Positions 26,100 through 38,796 of a stretch of 64,000 bases of DNA are shown in pieces. A model generated the notes under the pieces. The model searched no databases, was not told the origin of the DNA, and saw nothing but the letters and a program-made list of their open reading frames with translations. The DNA is taken from positions 66,198,569 through 66,262,568 of the forward strand of contig CM063502.1 of NCBI GenBank assembly GCA_032207245.1, read 5' to 3'. The translations under genes and the position numbers were made by a program. Source of the DNA: Pardosa pseudoannulata. Lineage: Eukaryota > Arthropoda > Arachnida > Araneae > Lycosidae. Within the stretch, counting starts at the first letter, position 1. Each line of letters starts with the position of its first letter.

Positions 26100-26815
26100 A
26101 ATTTCCAACTCATGATACTGTATTCAGATGGTTCAAAAAATTTCGTAGTGGTCAAAAATATCTTAACGTTGCAGAACACTCAAAAAATATCTTGTTAGTT
26201 GTAGTCCAAGAAAATGTATCGGTGATAATAAAAATATGCGGAACGATTATAATCGCTGAACCTACCAAATGATGCAGAAGTAAATTAAAGTGGGATATGC
26301 AGCTATACATAATATTATTTATAAAGAACTGCTTCTAAAAAATTAAGTTTGTCGTTGGGTTTTCCATAATTTAAATAGACACCTAAAGATAGAGCTTGTC
26401 AGAATCTGAAAAAAGAAAAAACCCTGAAACTTTTTAACGATGGTGGATACCACTATATTTCTAAATTCATCATTGATGACCCAAACGTCCGTACCGATTT
26501 TTTAAAGTAGAGTATGGGTCCTTGAAGATGACCCCAAAATGAGCAACGGTATAAAGACAACGAGCAATGGAGCAATGTGTTTTTCTGCAATACAGGACTA
26601 AACAAAGTCATCAAGCTGGAGATACAGAAGGCATAGATAACTGGTACTTTGCTATGTGTATTCCAGTAGTTCAAGTTAATGTAAAAGGACTCATGTTTTC
26701 CCAAACGAAAGCATTATTTCATATTTCAAGCAGGGGAATTTCTTGAACAAAAACACATCAAAGTGGCAGACACCCACATATTCCAATGATTTTGTGCTAC
26801 GTGCGACTTTTAATT
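26100..26815 (+). pseudogene. Mariner-family transposase pseudogene (Tc1/mariner)
   Basis: Pieces of a mariner (D,D34D, Mos1-like) transposase appear in the correct order across three frames. From 26117 a frame reads TVFRWFKKFRSGQ, the classic helix-turn-helix 'WFxxFRSG' motif, followed by NVAEHS, the usual 'E-x-x-x-SGRP' linker position. Near 26277 SKLKWDMQ matches the 'SKLxxWVPHEL' step. 26475 onward (DDPNVRT) fits the 'YDPETKQQ' region after the first catalytic Asp, and 26515-26535 reads WVLEDDP. FFCNTGLNKVIKLE follows at about 26580, then NWYFAMCIP at 26639, the conserved 'xWYxxxCLP' motif. HIKVADTH at about 26754 lies where 'HHDNASxHT' with the second catalytic Asp should be; that Asp is lost. 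Many stops and frameshifts make it long dead. The C-terminal part and TIRs were not found. Family assignment comes from remembered motifs. Confidence 0.8.
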
Positions 26816-27215
26816 ACTTTTTAAATTAAAAAAATTACATGTCACCGTTTTCATTACAAATATTATATTGATGCTACTCTAAAAGCGTACATTGCAATAC
26901 CAATAAATGGATGACTTTCTCTGAATACTTATATATAGAGAGAGATATGTTGATGGATTACAAAATTTTATAAAATAATATTCATGGTTTGAAGTCAAAA
27001 ATATTCAATCGGAAGTTTCATTATTAAACCTAGTAACATTCTTAACCAACAGAATATTTCAAAGTATAATTTTGTAACATTTTGTATAACACAGCCCCAA
27101 CGTCTCTCCGTAAATCTACATCATTTATCCCACGATTTTTTGGCTCCTGTCGTCCCTCATTATCCTTTATTATTATCCTTTCAACTGCATACGTCATGGA
27201 TTACCATAAATTTAA
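26816..27215. other. Non-coding DNA, nothing recognised
   Basis: Spacer between the mariner remnant and the SINE. The 3' end of the mariner element may be buried here unrecognised. Confidence 0.4.
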
Positions 27216-27561
27216 GAGCCACGGTAGCTCAGTCAGCAAAGGCAACGCTCTCGTATCTGGAGGGTTGCGGGTTCAGAACCTAAGATCAGCCGTGTTCGTT
27301 AAAGGTGACTGGGGCAGTTAAAATATGTTCGTGGTCACATTGTCCTCCAAGTTCTCAATCAATACCTCTAGGAATGGCAGGCCAAGTCTATGGGTCTTCT
27401 GCTTGGTCCCTGCTCCAAAATTACGAGGACACATTTGAGCATAAGTTGCCCTTTTACCCTTGTGGTGCTCGTTATAAACGAAAAGCGCGACTTAAATCAA
27501 GTAGCCTCCGGGTCAAACGTGCCTGGTTTGACCAATGTGGAATAAGACTATAACAACAACA
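27216..27561 (+). mobile_element. Full-length tRNA-derived SINE, family 3
   Basis: The ~346-bp element starts with a tRNA-like head: box A 'tagctcagtcagc' near 27225 and box B 'ggttcagaacc' at 27270-27280. A long GC-richer body follows, including 'ggtgactggggcag', 'gtggtcacattgtcctccaa', 'gcgcgacttaaatc' and 'cctccgggtcaaacgtgcc'. The tail is an (AAC)n run at 27552-27561. This head-body-tail structure is that of a Pol III SINE. Open frames at 27082-27321 and 27305-27553 are translations of the SINE. It resembles a repeat I recall from spider sequences, unverified. Confidence 0.8.
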
Positions 27562-28065
27562 TAAATGTGAAGTGTTGCCAGAAAGTTTCTTCAAAATAAC
27601 CTTTCACCCAATTTTTTACGAAACAGCAAACTAACTTTTTAAATCACACAATTTGACCCATCATAAAAGTAAGGGAATCCACTTGGGTGCAGTCGTAAGT
27701 AAAAACGTAGCCGAAAGAAATAACAAAGAAATTTTGGAAAACAGGAATGCAGTTTATTATAGCCTAATCTTCCGTAAGTTTCTAGGGTGTAAAACCAAAA
27801 CATCAGAATTTTTAGGGGTGGGAGCCAGCCAGTCAGTGTTTTAATGGTTAGTCATGTGATGACTTGGAGGAAAAGGAACTAATTGTATAAAGAGTTTTAT
27901 AAGAAGAAAAGGGATAAGCAGGAATTAATTTTGGTGTTTTCCTACTCTCCAATTCGATAGAATAAACAAAAGATATTTGCCAAGTTTCGCGACAAAAGGA
28001 TAGAATCGTTTGAAAATTATTTTAAGAGAGACTTATTACGCTGGTTAAATTTTAGATGAAAAATA
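27562..28065. other. GC-moderate stretch, possible TE remnant
   Basis: Less A+T-rich than the surroundings, with a 63-codon frame (27653-27844) lacking motifs, a TATA-like 'gtataaagagttttataag' near 27885 and an AATAAA at 27960. This combination would fit an LTR or a decayed element, but no second copy is in the window to test that. Confidence 0.3.
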
Positions 28066-28067
28066 TC

Positions 28068-28153
<86 letters not shown>

Positions 28154-28221
28154 TATGTGTGTATGTGTATATGTGTGTATACATATATATATATATATAT
28201 GTGTTGTGTGTGTGTGTGTAT
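28068..28221. repeat. (AT)n-(GT)n microsatellite
   Basis: (AT)n to about 28147, mixed 'atgtgtgtatgtgtatatg' and (GT)n near 28201-28220. Confidence 0.95.
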
Positions 28222-28339
28222 GAAAATGTAGATACGTACATGTAAGCTGAATGATAAGTTTAGAAATAGCGTTATAATATAATAACCTTCTGTATAAGCA
28301 ATTTATATTTTTCTCTAACAAATGATTAATGATGAAAAT

Positions 28340-29290
28340 ATTTGGGTATTAAACCAATCTCCATTATTAAGCTTAAATTACTCAACACAAATTTTCGCAG
28401 AGGATTTCTGTTATAAAGGTGAAGTTCAATAAAGATAATAAAATGAGGTTTCATTAAAAAGAATTTTTACACGAACAGCTTTATTCTAACCTCCAACTCA
28501 TTCTTTCTTGTGAGACGACAAATTATGGAAATGAGGCTTGAACAATTATTAGGTATGTTATTTTTTGACTTATTTTCTGGCTTCAAATCGTTTCTCAATA
28601 TAAAGATTACTCTGTCATTAACTTCGCATTTGACATTGGTTATCATTAACCTTAATTGAGTAAGTAAAACGAATGGGAAAAATCGCAGAGGTAGATTTTT
28701 AAATTTGCCTTTTCCCCACACACAATAGCCAATCAATCAAGCTAGCTTGTAAAATACAGAATAAGTAAAAGCGCTTAGGATCAAATCAACTCGTGTAAAT
28801 CTTGTTTCCTTCCAAATTAATGGTTGGATAAACTCTTTTCAGCTTAATGAGAAGAGAACAGACAATAGTACTATCCTTCTTTTCACGTGATGACTTCTTT
28901 AAATTTTAATCATAACTCAAGACAGAAATCGCATTAATCATAATAAATATCGAAACTTGATTAAGTAAGAGGGGTTTGTTAGCCAATTTCCTCCATCTCA
29001 TCTTATGAATCTGATTTCAGAAATGATTTTCATATCATTTATACAGCGAAATATTACTTCAGAGATGGTAGTATTTGGAGAGGGCTATAATGATTAAAAT
29101 TTGAGAATTGATTCCTTTAAAGTAGCTCTTAACATAACGCAATTTTAACATGTCTACAAGCATCAAATCATAGTATTTAAATTTATCAATTCACTTGAGA
29201 ATTAATCTTCACCTCTCGTATAATATAAAGATTTATCAAAACTTCAAAGTTACAGTCATTTGTACAAATTTGTTTAAAGGTCTTAGACGA
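28340..29290. repeat. 0.9-kb module, copy 1 of 3
   Basis: Same-orientation copies occur at 30460-31400 and 34290-35230. Shared landmarks in order: 'actcaacacaaattttcg', 'cagctttattctaacct', 'gacgacaaattatggaaat', 'gttatcattaaccttaattg', 'agctagcttgtaaaatacag', 'atttcagaaatgatttt', 'aacatgtctacaagcatcaa'. By-eye similarity is high in the middle and fades at both ends. No TIR or LTR was recognised. A minus-strand 89-codon frame (28467-28736) is partly kept in copy 2 but broken in copy 3. Confidence 0.85.
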
Positions 29291-29799
29291 GTAACGTAAT
29301 ATAGCCTTATTCAAGCAAATATTGTTTCGAAAAATATTAGTTACGTGTATATTTATACATATACCTGAGTCTCAGATTAGGAACTGAAATATCAAGTTGG
29401 ATATACCACTATATGGTTATCATGAGGGAACCGTGAAGTTTATCTAGAGAAAAATGAACCCTAGGTTCTATAATCATAAATGGTGATTATTCCTGATATA
29501 CGGAGGAATCACTAGATACCAACACTGGACATTTAAGGCAAAAAAACACGTTCATAAAGAATGATTTTTATTATAGCCCCGATAAAGTTAGCTTTTCTTC
29601 AAAAGCATTATTGAGATCCTTCTTTCGTTTCTTTTCTTACACAGACATATCATTACTAAATTCGCGCTTCTCAAATCTTTGCATACCTCCCCTCTACAAT
29701 GCCCATAGCATTACCACTACCTGTGTCAACTTTCCCGATTAATCCAACCAGTTACTCTTATCAATGAAAAGTCACGGGCGAAGAAAGCATTAAAAAGTG
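29291..29799. other. Non-coding DNA, nothing recognised
   Basis: Spacer between module copy 1 and the GC-richer island. No feature was recognised. Confidence 0.4.
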
Positions 29800-30290
29800 A
29801 CATAAGTGTAACAATGAATTACACTACTGGTCAACGCCAGCGAGGGAGACTGACCGAAGGACGAAGCGATGTTAGTGACCCCCCCTTCGACCCCATTGGA
29901 CAAGAGGGGTTGCTAACTTGGGTCAGACGTCTTTGGTCCTGGCATCAGTAGTCATTGAATTTTGCTCGAGAGATTTGAAGGCCCCTTCAGAGAAAAAGCA
30001 GGCCAATAAGGAGCGAACGAATTTCTTCATCAGAGGAAGGGAGTGCTCCACCATTTTTCTACCTGAACACATAGATTCATCAGAAGAAGGGAGTTTTCCA
30101 GCATTCCCAGCAGTATGTGGAAACTCCATATTGATACTGAATTTGTTTTATTTGCGTCACCAGATTGTTCTTCATCAAAAATAGAATTGTAAAATAAAGA
30201 GTCTGCCAAAGGGTAAGTCTTTGCTCATTTGTATCGGGTGTCTTATTCCTTGTGTTATGTCAGCAGGCCTGGTATAAGTCATTGGTAATA
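29800..30290 (+). mobile_element. GC-richer island, probable solo LTR
   Basis: The stretch from about 29805 stands out by composition ('ccagcgagggagactgacc', a C-run at 29879-29885, 'gacaagaggggttgctaac'). It carries an AATAAA near 30195 followed by a T/G-rich region, as in the R-U5 part of an LTR. An 88-codon frame (29918-30184) has no motif I recognise. It sits between two copies of the 0.9-kb module, consistent with insertion there. Boundaries and class are uncertain because no second LTR is in the window. Confidence 0.4.
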
Positions 30291-30459
30291 AGAAAACGTA
30301 ATAATAAGAAAATTATATCATAGGTAACAGCATAGTGTGTAACGGCTACATTGGAAATATGTCGCTGAAAGTCAGCATGACAATGGTATGACATCACATA
30401 TAAACAATTTAAATATTTTATAAACAAACTATTACTGCTGAAACCATTTACGTATTAAA

Positions 30460-31400
30460 TAAATCTCTATTTTTGTGCTTAAATTTCCTGATCACTCAAC
30501 ATAATTTTTCGTAAACTCAATTAAAACTGAAAAAAAAAACCTAAATTGTGGATCATTAACAGGAATTTTTAAGTGAACAGTTTTATTCCCACCTGAAATT
30601 CTTTCTTCAATATGCATTGTGATATGACAAATTATGGAAATGAGGATCATACTATTATTAGGCATGTTATTTTTTGAAAGACTTTTCTCAGAGTCAAATC
30701 GCCCAGCAATAAAAAAAATTATTTTGTCATTAACTTCAAGTTTGACGTTGGTTACCATTAACCTTAATTGAGTAAGTAAAGCAAAAGAGATAAAAAAAAA
30801 TGTAGAGGAAGACTTTTGAATTACACTTTTCCCCACATACAATGTCTAATCAATCAAGTTAGCTCGTAAAATACAGAATACGTAAAAATGACTAGGATCA
30901 AATCAGCTTGTGTGAAATTTATTATCTTCCAATTTAATGGTTGTATAAAGTCTTTTCAGATTAATAATGAGTGAATAGACAATAGCAGTGCTTTTCTTTC
31001 AACGTTTTGACATGTTTAAATTTTAATCATAACTCACATCAGAAATCCTATTAATCATGATAGGTATCGAAACTTGATTAAGAAAGAGTGAGGTTTGCTC
31101 TCCGATTTCCTCCCTCTCAGCATATGAAATTGATTTTAGAAATGATTTTCTTTCCATCTCTTCAAATAAATATAATGTAAGAGAGGAAGGTATTAGAAGA
31201 TGGGTACAGTGATTAAAATTTCGAAGTTATTTCCTTTTAAAGAGCACTTAACATGATACGATTGTGACATGTTTGCAAGCATCAAAGTATTATGTTTAAG
31301 AATATCGATTCATTCGCGAAGGAATCTTTATCACTTATAATATCTATAATTATTAAAATTGTGTACATATGAAGTAACAATTATTTTTAAAAAAAATATT
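30460..31400. repeat. 0.9-kb module, copy 2 of 3
   Basis: Second copy of the 28340-29290 module. Its minus-strand frame at 30492-30842 (116 codons) shares the stretch LLTQLRLM-TNVK-EVND with copy 1, but the peptide resembles no family I know. Its similarity follows the DNA similarity. Confidence 0.85.
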
Positions 31401-31494
31401 TAAATATCTTGGATGAGTAATTATTACGAAAATTGTTAATGACACGATATTTACTTATATAGTATTCAATCATAATTATATTTATATAAAAGGT

Positions 31495-32115
31495 ACATAA
31501 TAAAGTTCCTAACAGGTCTTTTTCTCTACAATTGTTGGTCTGAAACATAGGCTTTCAATTTAAAAGTCTTTAATAGGTAACGATTCATTTTTACAGAATT
31601 TTTAAATTTAAAACTTCAATTTTACCAAAACTTTATAATTTTATACGTTCCCTGTTCCCTAACATTGTATTTATTAAAAATTAAAAATCTTTCTAAAGGT
31701 ATAACGTAAAAAGTTTCACTTCTTTATGACAAAAATTCAGAGATATTTAGCTTCAAAGCTTGTGAAAAATTTAAAATTTTTTCTTCCTTCTTGCTGTACC
31801 ATTTGAAAGTTGCAACCTGATTTCAACCTCTAATTACTGTAATTAATCTTTCAACCAACCGTACAAATGAAAAGAAACTATCTTTAAATATTCGCAAATT
31901 TTTAGTTTAAATATTTCGGTTAGTTTTTGTCACAGTGAAGTGAAACTTTTATTGTTACAGTTCTTAGGAGGAATCTCAGTTGTTACTAAATCTAATGATA
32001 GGAAACAAGGGAACATATAAAAATTTAGATGTTATAATTTTAGAAAAATTAAATTTTAAATGTAGAAAAGCCATAAAAGGAATGATTATCTTATTTGAAA
32101 CATTTGTTTTGACTT
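31495..32115. repeat. Old dispersed repeat, partner of 6471-7265
   Basis: Same-order similarity to the 6.5-7.3 kb block. Its right part (31985-32150) is also duplicated at about 32465-32615: 'atataaaaatttagatgtt' against 'gtataaaaatttagatttc', and 'tcttatttgaaacatttgt' against 'tctcatttgaaatatttgt'. There is therefore a ~478-bp local tandem duplication too. Confidence 0.55.
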
Positions 32116-32169
32116 TAAGTACAAGTCTACGACCAACTGTTGCGGAGAAAATCACAGACCAAGAACAAC

Positions 32170-32195
32170 TACGAGGGTTATCCAGAAAGTAAATC
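32170..32195 (+). other. Mariner-like terminal inverted repeat remnant
   Basis: 'acgagggttatccagaaag' after a CT dinucleotide resembles the outer end of mariner elements, which typically begin TA-CGAGGG and continue toward 'AAAAGTA'-like sequence. No matching inverted end was found downstream, so this could be a lone end or a coincidence. Confidence 0.3.
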
Positions 32196-32619
32196 TCCCT
32201 ACATCAGTAGAAAGTAAAAAAACATTATTACTCTGAAATATTTATTGCAATGATACAGTAATACTTCAATTACGTCTCCACTTATTAACATCCGGAATTG
32301 TGATATTGCTATGTCGTGGGTTAAGTTTATGTAAACAGTGTACAGTAGTCTGTTTTCTGGGATTGAAATAAGTGTGTCACAATTTTCATCTGGGATGACT
32401 ATGCAGAATTTTTCTGGTACAAGAACATCAGAACTCTAGGGGGAAAATCCTTCATCGATGATATAATGATAGAAAAAGGTGAAATGTATAAAAATTTAGA
32501 TTTCATATTTTTACAAAATTGATTTTTTTTTTATTTAAAATTACTAAACAATGCATGCTTATCTCATTTGAAATATTTGTTTTCAGATGGAAGTATATCT
32601 CTACGACCAGCGCTTCAGG

Positions 32620-33645
32620 AGTAAAATGCTGATGAAGTACTTTGATGTGGTCCCTGTATATACAGTTGATGTTGCATACCTCAAAGTGTTTAGGATAAAA
32701 AAAACATTCAAGATGTCCAAAGTTTAAGATATCAAATATGCGCACTCCTTTTATTCTAAGGTATTTGGTCATTATTGAAAAATATGCTAAAAATCATAAA
32801 AATAAAGTAAAATGCATTCATTCTGATAAACTCCTTATTTGATATTTAAATACAATAATAAAGAAGTACAATAAAAACTATTAACATGTTAAACAAATAA
32901 AAATCAAATTTTTTACGATACATGAATTACGAATGAGAGAATTTCTATACTATTTTTTAAAGTTAATTTTAATTTATTTACGAAATCACTAATTTTTATG
33001 CCATTCACTAATTATATCTTTTATGTGTTTTTCATGGCTGTCAGTTTAAAGATGAATATTGATACTGTACAACTAGCATCAGCATTCGCTAGCACATTAT
33101 TACTTATAAAAATTGAAAAGTCCTTTTTCCCGTCTGTCTCTTCTTTTTCTGTTATTTCTGAGATAACGTTTCCATCTAAGAGTACTTGCCACCCGAAAAG
33201 TAATGAATCAACGTCTAGGAAGTCAAAATATTCTACTGATTCTAGCTCAAAAATGTCGTAAGATCACAGAATTCATCTTTCAGACGTTAATCGACGAGTT
33301 GGCACTAGATGTAAAAAAATATTCCTTTTATAAAACATTTAGAAATAGTAGTTTCCAAGAAAATACCACTTCGTCAAGTATCAAATTCATCTTAGAAATT
33401 GATCTTAGAAAACGAAAATGAAAGTGCTTTTCTCCTTTTGTTAATTTTTATTTTATTTTTTTTTTTTTTAATTTTATGATTCATTTCGAAATTATGAGGC
33501 ATCAAGTTAAGAAAAGTGAATATCAAGATAGCGAAAAAAAATGTCTATTGAATTACATTTACGGACTATCAAAACTTTGAGATGAAGCTCAAGATAAACA
33601 AAGCCGAGATATCTACTAGAAAATTCTACTGTAGATGCATGCTTA
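32620..33645. other. A+T-rich DNA, nothing recognised
   Basis: Overlapping plus-strand frames at 32998-33261 and 33203-33421 give Ser- and Lys-rich peptides without motifs. They are the least A+T-biased frames of this stretch, but I see no gene structure. Confidence 0.4.
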
Positions 33646-33649
33646 TACA

Positions 33650-34143
33650 CAAAGGGTATTTCAAAAATAACCGGTATATTAGAAAAATCAATAAAAACTA
33701 AACGGACAGTGATAGAAATACACAGTTTAATGCAATATGCTTGGGACAATATTAAGTTTTTAGGCAGACAAACTTCCAAAATTAGTTACAATGTTCCACA
33801 ATAGATGACGCTGCAGTCTGGAAAAATCTAAACTACTGAGAACGAAATCATCAGAAACCCATGTAAACGTCTCAGACAGGATGGCTTCACATGCATAACC
33901 GACGGTTTCAGGATAGTGGAAGTACACCTAGTCTTTTAAGAGTCCCCACAGACAAATATCGTAGTTTAGATTTTTCCATATTGCAGCGCCATCTGTTGTG
34001 GTACATAGTAACTAATTTAGAAAGTTTAACTGCCTGAAAACTTATTTTTGTCCCAAGCATATTGCAATAAACTGTGTATTTCTATTACTGTCCTTTTAGT
34101 TTTTATTAATTTTTTCAAATATACAAGTCATTTTTGAAAGACC
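33650..34143. mobile_element. Foldback / long-TIR non-autonomous DNA transposon
   Basis: Two inverted arms of ~185 bp, 33650-33837 and 33961-34143, match at roughly 85-90% by eye. Outer ends read 'gggtatttcaaaaataacc' and, on the other strand, 'ggtctttcaaaaatgactt'. Inner landmarks such as 'gcaatatgcttgggacaa' and 'gatgacgctgcag' against 'gatggcgctgcaa' occur in both. A ~123-bp unique centre separates the arms. Flanks show an imperfect direct repeat (33639-33649 'atgcttataca', 34144-34154 'atgtttatgca'), plausible as a diverged 9-11-bp target-site duplication of Mutator-like type. No transposase frame, so non-autonomous. Confidence 0.8.
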
Positions 34144-34289
34144 ATGTTTATGCAGAAGTATGTACGTGTAGGCTCAAAGATCAATAAAAGTATAAAGCTA
34201 CAACAACACCAGAAATGGGAGTAGATATGTTTAACAAACAAATGACTGAAAATGACAACTTTTATTTGTTAAAATCATGTTATATCTTG

Positions 34290-35230
34290 TGCTGAAACTT
34301 CATAATTAATCAGCATAAATTTTCGAAAATAATTTCTGTAATAAAGGTTGACCTCAATAAAAGCGATTAAAAGTGTTTCATTAAAAGGAATTTCTAAGCG
34401 AACAGATTTATTCTAACCTGAAGCTCACTGTTACTTGAGAGACGACAAATTATCGAAATTAGGTGCAAACTATTATTAGGCATATTATCTTTTAAAGACT
34501 TATTTTCTACATTCAAATCGTTTCTCGGGAAAAAATTGTTGCTTTGACGTTAACTTTGAATTTGACGTTGGTTACCATTAACCTTAATTGAGTACGTAAA
34601 GGGAAAAAGAAAAAATTGCAGAGGAAAATATTTAAATTGGTCTTTTTCTCTTTTACAATATCCAATAAATCAAGTTAGCTCGTAAAATACAGAATAAGTA
34701 AAAGCGCCTACGATCAAACCAGCTTGTGTGAAACTTAGTCCTTTCAAATTTAATGGTTGTATAAAATCTTTTCAGCTTAATGACGAACGAGCAGACAATA
34801 GCCTTTCTTTGTCCTTCTTTTCAAGTTTTGACATCTTCAAATTTTAATCATAACTCAAAGCAGAAATCCATTTAATCATGATAGATATCGAAACTTGATT
34901 AAGTAAGAGTGTGGTTTGCCCGCCAATTTCCTTCTTCTCAGCTTATGAAACTGATTTCAGAAATGATTTTCCTATCATCCCTCACCGAAGTATTACATCA
35001 CACACTGAGGTATTAGGAGATGCTCATAGTGATTAAAATTTGGAAGATGTTTCCTTTGAATGAGCACTTAACATAATGCGTTTTAAACATGTTTACAGGC
35101 ATCAAATAATATATCGATTGAGTTGGAAGGGAATCTTTACCTCTTTTACAGTATTTGTATTTATCAAACTGCATTTTTGTAAAATAACCATTTTTTACAA
35201 TATTATTTAAATGAATAAATGATCCTGGAT
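34290..35230. repeat. 0.9-kb module, copy 3 of 3
   Basis: Third copy of the 28340-29290 module, with the same landmark order through 'gcttgtgtgaaacttag', 'tcatgatagatatcgaaac' and 'acatgtttacaggcatcaaa'. The antisense frame seen in copies 1 and 2 is interrupted here by stops. Confidence 0.85.
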
Positions 35231-35289
35231 GAATAAATTTAAATAATATTATTAAAAAAATATTCTCCGTATAATATTCAACTACATGC

Positions 35290-36779
<1,490 letters not shown>

Positions 36780-38040
36780 TGTCAGTCGTAGCCTTCTAAC
36801 GTTCCATAAAAGAAGCGAATTTATTACAATGCCTATGAATACGTTGGAATAAAAGAGTTTATACACTATATTGGCTTTATGGGTCTCATTACTGAAGATA
36901 ATGATAGGCCTAATAGATATATTAGTCTACTTAGTAGTCCATAAGGCTTTAGAAGTAGAATCCTAAAAAATCTGACTAGACTATCTCAATGAGTCGCATT
37001 TCTCAAGGATACAAGTAATAGAGTATAATCTGCTACTGAAATGGTCAGAGATTATGTGCTTCTTTACTTACATTAGAAAAGAAATATAGGCTTAATGACA
37101 GATATTATAATCAGATCTCAATTCCGCTATACCTTTCTTAACAACTAATTCACATTTAAAGAAAAAATATGGCTTGTAAAATATATAGATTCTTAGTGTT
37201 AAAAACTCTATTCACTCATCTCAAAACAAAAAAGTCATTGTGACAGCAACAACCAGATAAAGCTGCATACAAGATGAGGACCTATGTAAGTGCCTACAAT
37301 TGTGTTAAAATAAAGAATTTTTCAGATTCTGTCGTTGTTATAGAACTCATAACTGAAGAAAAGAAGGTTAATCGATATATTAGTCTTCTCAGTGGTCCAT
37401 AAGGATATAGAAATAGAATTCCGAAAAAAACAGACTATGTCAATGAGCCGCATGTTTTCAATAATGCAATCAGAATACAATCGGCCACTGAAATAGTCAC
37501 ACTATGCTTATTTACTTCCATTAGAGGAGGAATGTGATAGATTTGATAGATAATCAATATGATAATTGTACTTCAATTACGGAGTTTTTGACATTTCGTT
37601 CAAGTTTTAAAGAAATATAGTTTTTAAAATTACAGAATCCCTATCATAATGAGCTATATCTCTCAAGAAAAGAAAGAAAATACATTGTGACAGCCTCAGC
37701 ATCAACAATCAGATAAATAAATCTCTGTAAAAGACGCAGATTTATGCCAATACTTGTGAATCTGTTGAAATAAACGAGTTTGTAGATTATGTGTGTTTTA
37801 TGGGACTCATTACTGAAGATAACAGGACTAATGTATATAACAGTCTGCTCATTGCTCTGTATGTGTTTAGAACTCAAATCCCAAAAATAATTAATTAGAC
37901 CATATCAATGAGTCATATGTCTCAAAACGAGTAACGAAACATAATCTGCGATTAAAACAATATTGAATACAGCTTTACTTCCACTAGATAAGAAATAAAA
38001 CTGGCTGAATAATCAGGGTCATCACTTGTTTAGATTTTAT
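36780..38040. repeat. ~460-bp degenerate tandem repeat, ~2.7 copies
   Basis: Landmarks recur at near-constant spacing. 'actgaagataatgatag' (36893), 'actgaagaaaagaaggtta' (37354) and 'actgaagataacaggact' (37814) are 461 and 460 bp apart. Each is followed by 'atatattagtct'-type sequence and 'caatgagtcgcat', 'caatgagccgcat' or 'caatgagtcatat'. A minus-strand 77-codon frame in copy 3 is not kept in the others. Confidence 0.85.
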
Positions 38041-38679
38041 AGCTAGCATAGAAGCAAAAGAGGAGGAAGTGAAAATGCAACTTCGCAGATCTAAGGCGAT
38101 ATCTTCGAATTGAGAATATTGAGAGTTTCATAAATCAGTAACACACAACTCATAACTAGTTTAAAAAACAACTCCTTTTTATCCAATGGTACACTTTGAA
38201 AGTAAAGCATAGAAAAGAAAGAAATAGATAAATGGTACATATTTTTTACAGATCACTGATTGCAAGATAGAGTTGTATGCCTTTAAATGTCATTAGATTA
38301 TATTTTATGATAAATAACATGAATACATACGTTTACATGCAATTAATTGTAATTTTTAACAATAAAATATTAATTTTAATTTATAATGATATCTAATGAG
38401 GTTTTAAAGAGGGTTGTGTTAAATTTCTGTAAACAGATTGACACCCGATCAGTAAAGCCACTTTCATTTGACACCGGTGTCAATGGATTCGAATTTCTCT
38501 GCTGGATTAGCCATTTTCAATCCGCTTTAAGCAGTAAGGCTCTGTGTAATTAGCCATTGAATAGAAAAAAGTTGACAAAAATTACTAAGCAAACCAAATC
38601 AAAAATTCTACGTTGAATTCCTGAAATGTACAACACGTAATAAATTGATAAGTATATTAAATAAGGACACATTTATATT
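38041..38679. other. Non-coding DNA with a 16-bp perfect palindrome
   Basis: 38468-38483 is the perfect palindrome 'ttgacaccggtgtcaa', followed by 'ggattcgaattt', which is loosely box-B-like. It could be a SINE scrap or chance. Nothing else recognised. Confidence 0.45.
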
Positions 38680-38714
38680 TACATATGTGTATTTACACAC
38701 ACATACACACACAC

Positions 38715-38796
<82 letters not shown>

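Noticed and set aside
26453..26704. 83-codon minus-strand ORF
   Set aside because: It lies antisense to the mariner transposase remnant; the sense strand holds the recognisable motifs.
27216..27290. tRNA gene
   Set aside because: Boxes A and B are present, but arm pairing is poor and a SINE body and tail follow; treated as a SINE head.
27082..27553. Two plus-strand frames of 79 and 82 codons with balanced composition
   Set aside because: They coincide with the SINE at 27216-27561; the composition reflects the GC-richer SINE body.
30492..30842. 116-codon minus-strand ORF with a similar frame in another module copy (28467-28736)
   Set aside because: The third copy has stops in this frame, and the similarity follows DNA similarity with no recognisable family; not called as a gene.
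33507..33779. 90-codon minus-strand ORF
   Set aside because: It overlaps the left arm of the foldback element; no motif, and the corresponding right arm does not keep an equivalent frame as far as I can see.
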